Assembly: GCA_020438665.1 (NCBI GenBank)
Contig: JAGQUE010000113.1
Coordinates: 1-6,077, forward strand
From: Nocardioidaceae bacterium
GTDB taxonomy: Bacteria; Actinomycetota; Actinomycetes; Propionibacteriales; Nocardioidaceae
Length of the DNA stretch: 6,077 nucleotides
Direction: 5' to 3'
Below the pieces are notes generated by a model. That model saw nothing but the letters and a program-made list of their open reading frames with translations. It searched no databases and was not told the DNA's origin. Below, one piece after another: positions 5,233 to 6,077 of this stretch. Position 1 is the stretch's first letter, and the number at the start of each line of letters is the position of its first letter. The position numbers and the translations under genes were made by a program.

Positions 5233-6077
5233 CCACTCGAACCGCGGCGAAGCCCAACACCTTCGTGATCGAGCAGCGGCGCCGGCAGATCGCCTGGAAG
5301 GCGGCCACCGACACGCTGCCCGCGGCCGCGAAGGTTCCCGCTGCCTACACCCGCGGACCGGCCGACGTCATGCTGCCGTTCTGCCTGCCGGCCGACTTCG
5401 CCGCCCACAACCTGCTCCCGACCGTGCGTGCACCGATGTTGGCGCTCTTCACCGAGCTCGGAATCCCGTGGCACGACGGTGTCGCAGGAGGCCCGTCGGG
5501 ACACCTCCTCTCCTCTCAGGTCCAGTGCGTCAACGCGTTGGGACGGATGGTCGAGGACGAGGAGCGGATCAAGCGCGCCTTCGGCCCTGTGCTCGACATC
5601 GTCGAGGTGCTGGAGATCGAGCCCGGCCGGCTGCTGACCTTCGAGTTCATCGGAGACTGCGACTACTTCAACGAAGGCGACGGCTCTGCTCGTCGGCGGG
5701 GCACACACTGCACCAGCGTGGATGGCGCGTTCCGGTACCGAACCAGTCGCGGAACCGTCGAGCTCGCGCTGGTCGAGTGGAAGTACACCGAGTCCTACCC
5801 CGATGCACGGGACCACTCGACCAAGCTCAACACCCGCCGCGGCCGCTACCTCGAGGATTACGAGGCCGAGGACGGCCCGGTCGAGCCGTTGTTGGCCTTC
5901 GAGTTCGCCCAGGACGAGCCCTTCTACCAGCTCATCCGGCAGCAGCTTCTCGCCCACCGCCTCGAGCAGGACCCGGCGGAGCCCGCCCAGGTCGTGCGTG
6001 TCGTTCACGTGCTCGACCCGCGCAACCAGGCCTACCAGGAGTCCCTTGTCCGGCCGGAGCACAGAGCCCTGGGCGCA
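5229..6077 (+). CDS. PGN_0703-family putative restriction endonuclease (3' end outside window)
   Basis: The frame is open for 283 codons from ATG at 5229 to the right edge. The start overlaps the upstream stop in ATGA (5229-5232). No strong Shine-Dalgarno sequence is present, so translation probably depends on coupling. Residues 91-105 carry GHLLSSQVQCVNALG, which matches the 'SSQ..cxN.l' signature I associate with PGN_0703-type putative restriction endonucleases. Asp165 in VDGAFRY and Glu183-x-Lys185 in LVEWKYTE form a D...ExK catalytic set of the PD-(D/E)XK fold. It would cut DNA with Mg2+ in the cytoplasm. A conserved-looking tail includes LLAFEFAQDEPFYQL and QQLLAHRLE (238-246). From memory the family runs to about 300 residues, so only a short tail may be missing. 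I also recall a Pfam family named for restriction endonucleases associated with glycohydrolase/phosphatase ('ARP') genes, which would fit this neighbourhood, but could not verify it. No methyltransferase gene is visible nearby. Confidence 0.82.
   Translation, partial: MTTRTAAKPNTFVIEQRRRQIAWKAATDTLPAAAKVPAAYTRGPADVMLPFCLPADFAAHNLLPTVRAPMLALFTELGIPWHDGVAGGPSGHLLSSQVQCVNALGRMVEDEERIKRAFGPVLDIVEVLEIEPGRLLTFEFIGDCDYFNEGDGSARRRGTHCTSVDGAFRYRTSRGTVELALVEWKYTESYPDARDHSTKLNTRRGRYLEDYEAEDGPVEPLLAFEFAQDEPFYQLIRQQLLAHRLEQDPAEPAQVVRVVHVLDPRNQAYQESLVRPEHRALGA

Noticed and set aside
5124..6062. 312-codon open frame on the minus strand, antisense to the endonuclease gene
   Set aside because: It lies opposite a gene with catalytic motifs and operon overlaps. 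Its residue composition (Leu/Val/Glu/Gly runs) is typical of the antisense frame of a GC-rich gene.

Overview
The window is GC-rich, with strongly G/C-biased third codon positions, GTG starts beside ATG starts and clear Shine-Dalgarno sequences. This suggests a high-GC actinobacterium (inference; genus not determinable). No rRNA, tRNA, CRISPR array, transposase or other mobile-element gene is visible. The gene content looks like an accessory defence or conflict island: two nucleases of different families, an ADP-ribosylglycohydrolase/phosphatase fusion, a predicted peptide-binding chaperone and a small DNA-binding protein.

Layout. On the minus strand, positions 1880 to 1 hold one long gene that runs out of the left edge. 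It encodes a PD-(D/E)XK nuclease whose N-terminus carries two diverged copies of a module of about 100 residues. A 124-base divergent gap (1881-2004) separates it from a plus-strand gene (2005-2715) for a protein with a C-terminal helix-turn-helix. After a gap of 82 bases comes a tight plus-strand operon of three genes joined by 4-base ATGA overlaps. These are the ADP-ribosylglycohydrolase fused to a Cys-based phosphatase (2798-4339), a two-domain YbjN/T3SS-chaperone-like protein (4336-5232) and a PGN_0703-type putative restriction endonuclease (5229 to beyond the right edge).

How they may work together. A 17-bp sequence, GGTGACCCGGGTAACCG, occurs once in each of the two intergenic gaps and nowhere else that I saw. 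It is an almost perfect palindrome, and together the two copies sit in front of all three transcription units. The simplest reading is a shared operator, possibly bound by the helix-turn-helix protein encoded between the copies, that co-regulates the nuclease gene on the left and the operon on the right. The operon looks like a sensor/effector set: the chaperone would bind a peptide or protein, the glycohydrolase/phosphatase would process an ADP-ribose-type modification or nucleotide, and the endonuclease would be the DNA-cutting effector. These roles are inferred from domains and gene order; nothing in the sequence proves anti-phage activity.
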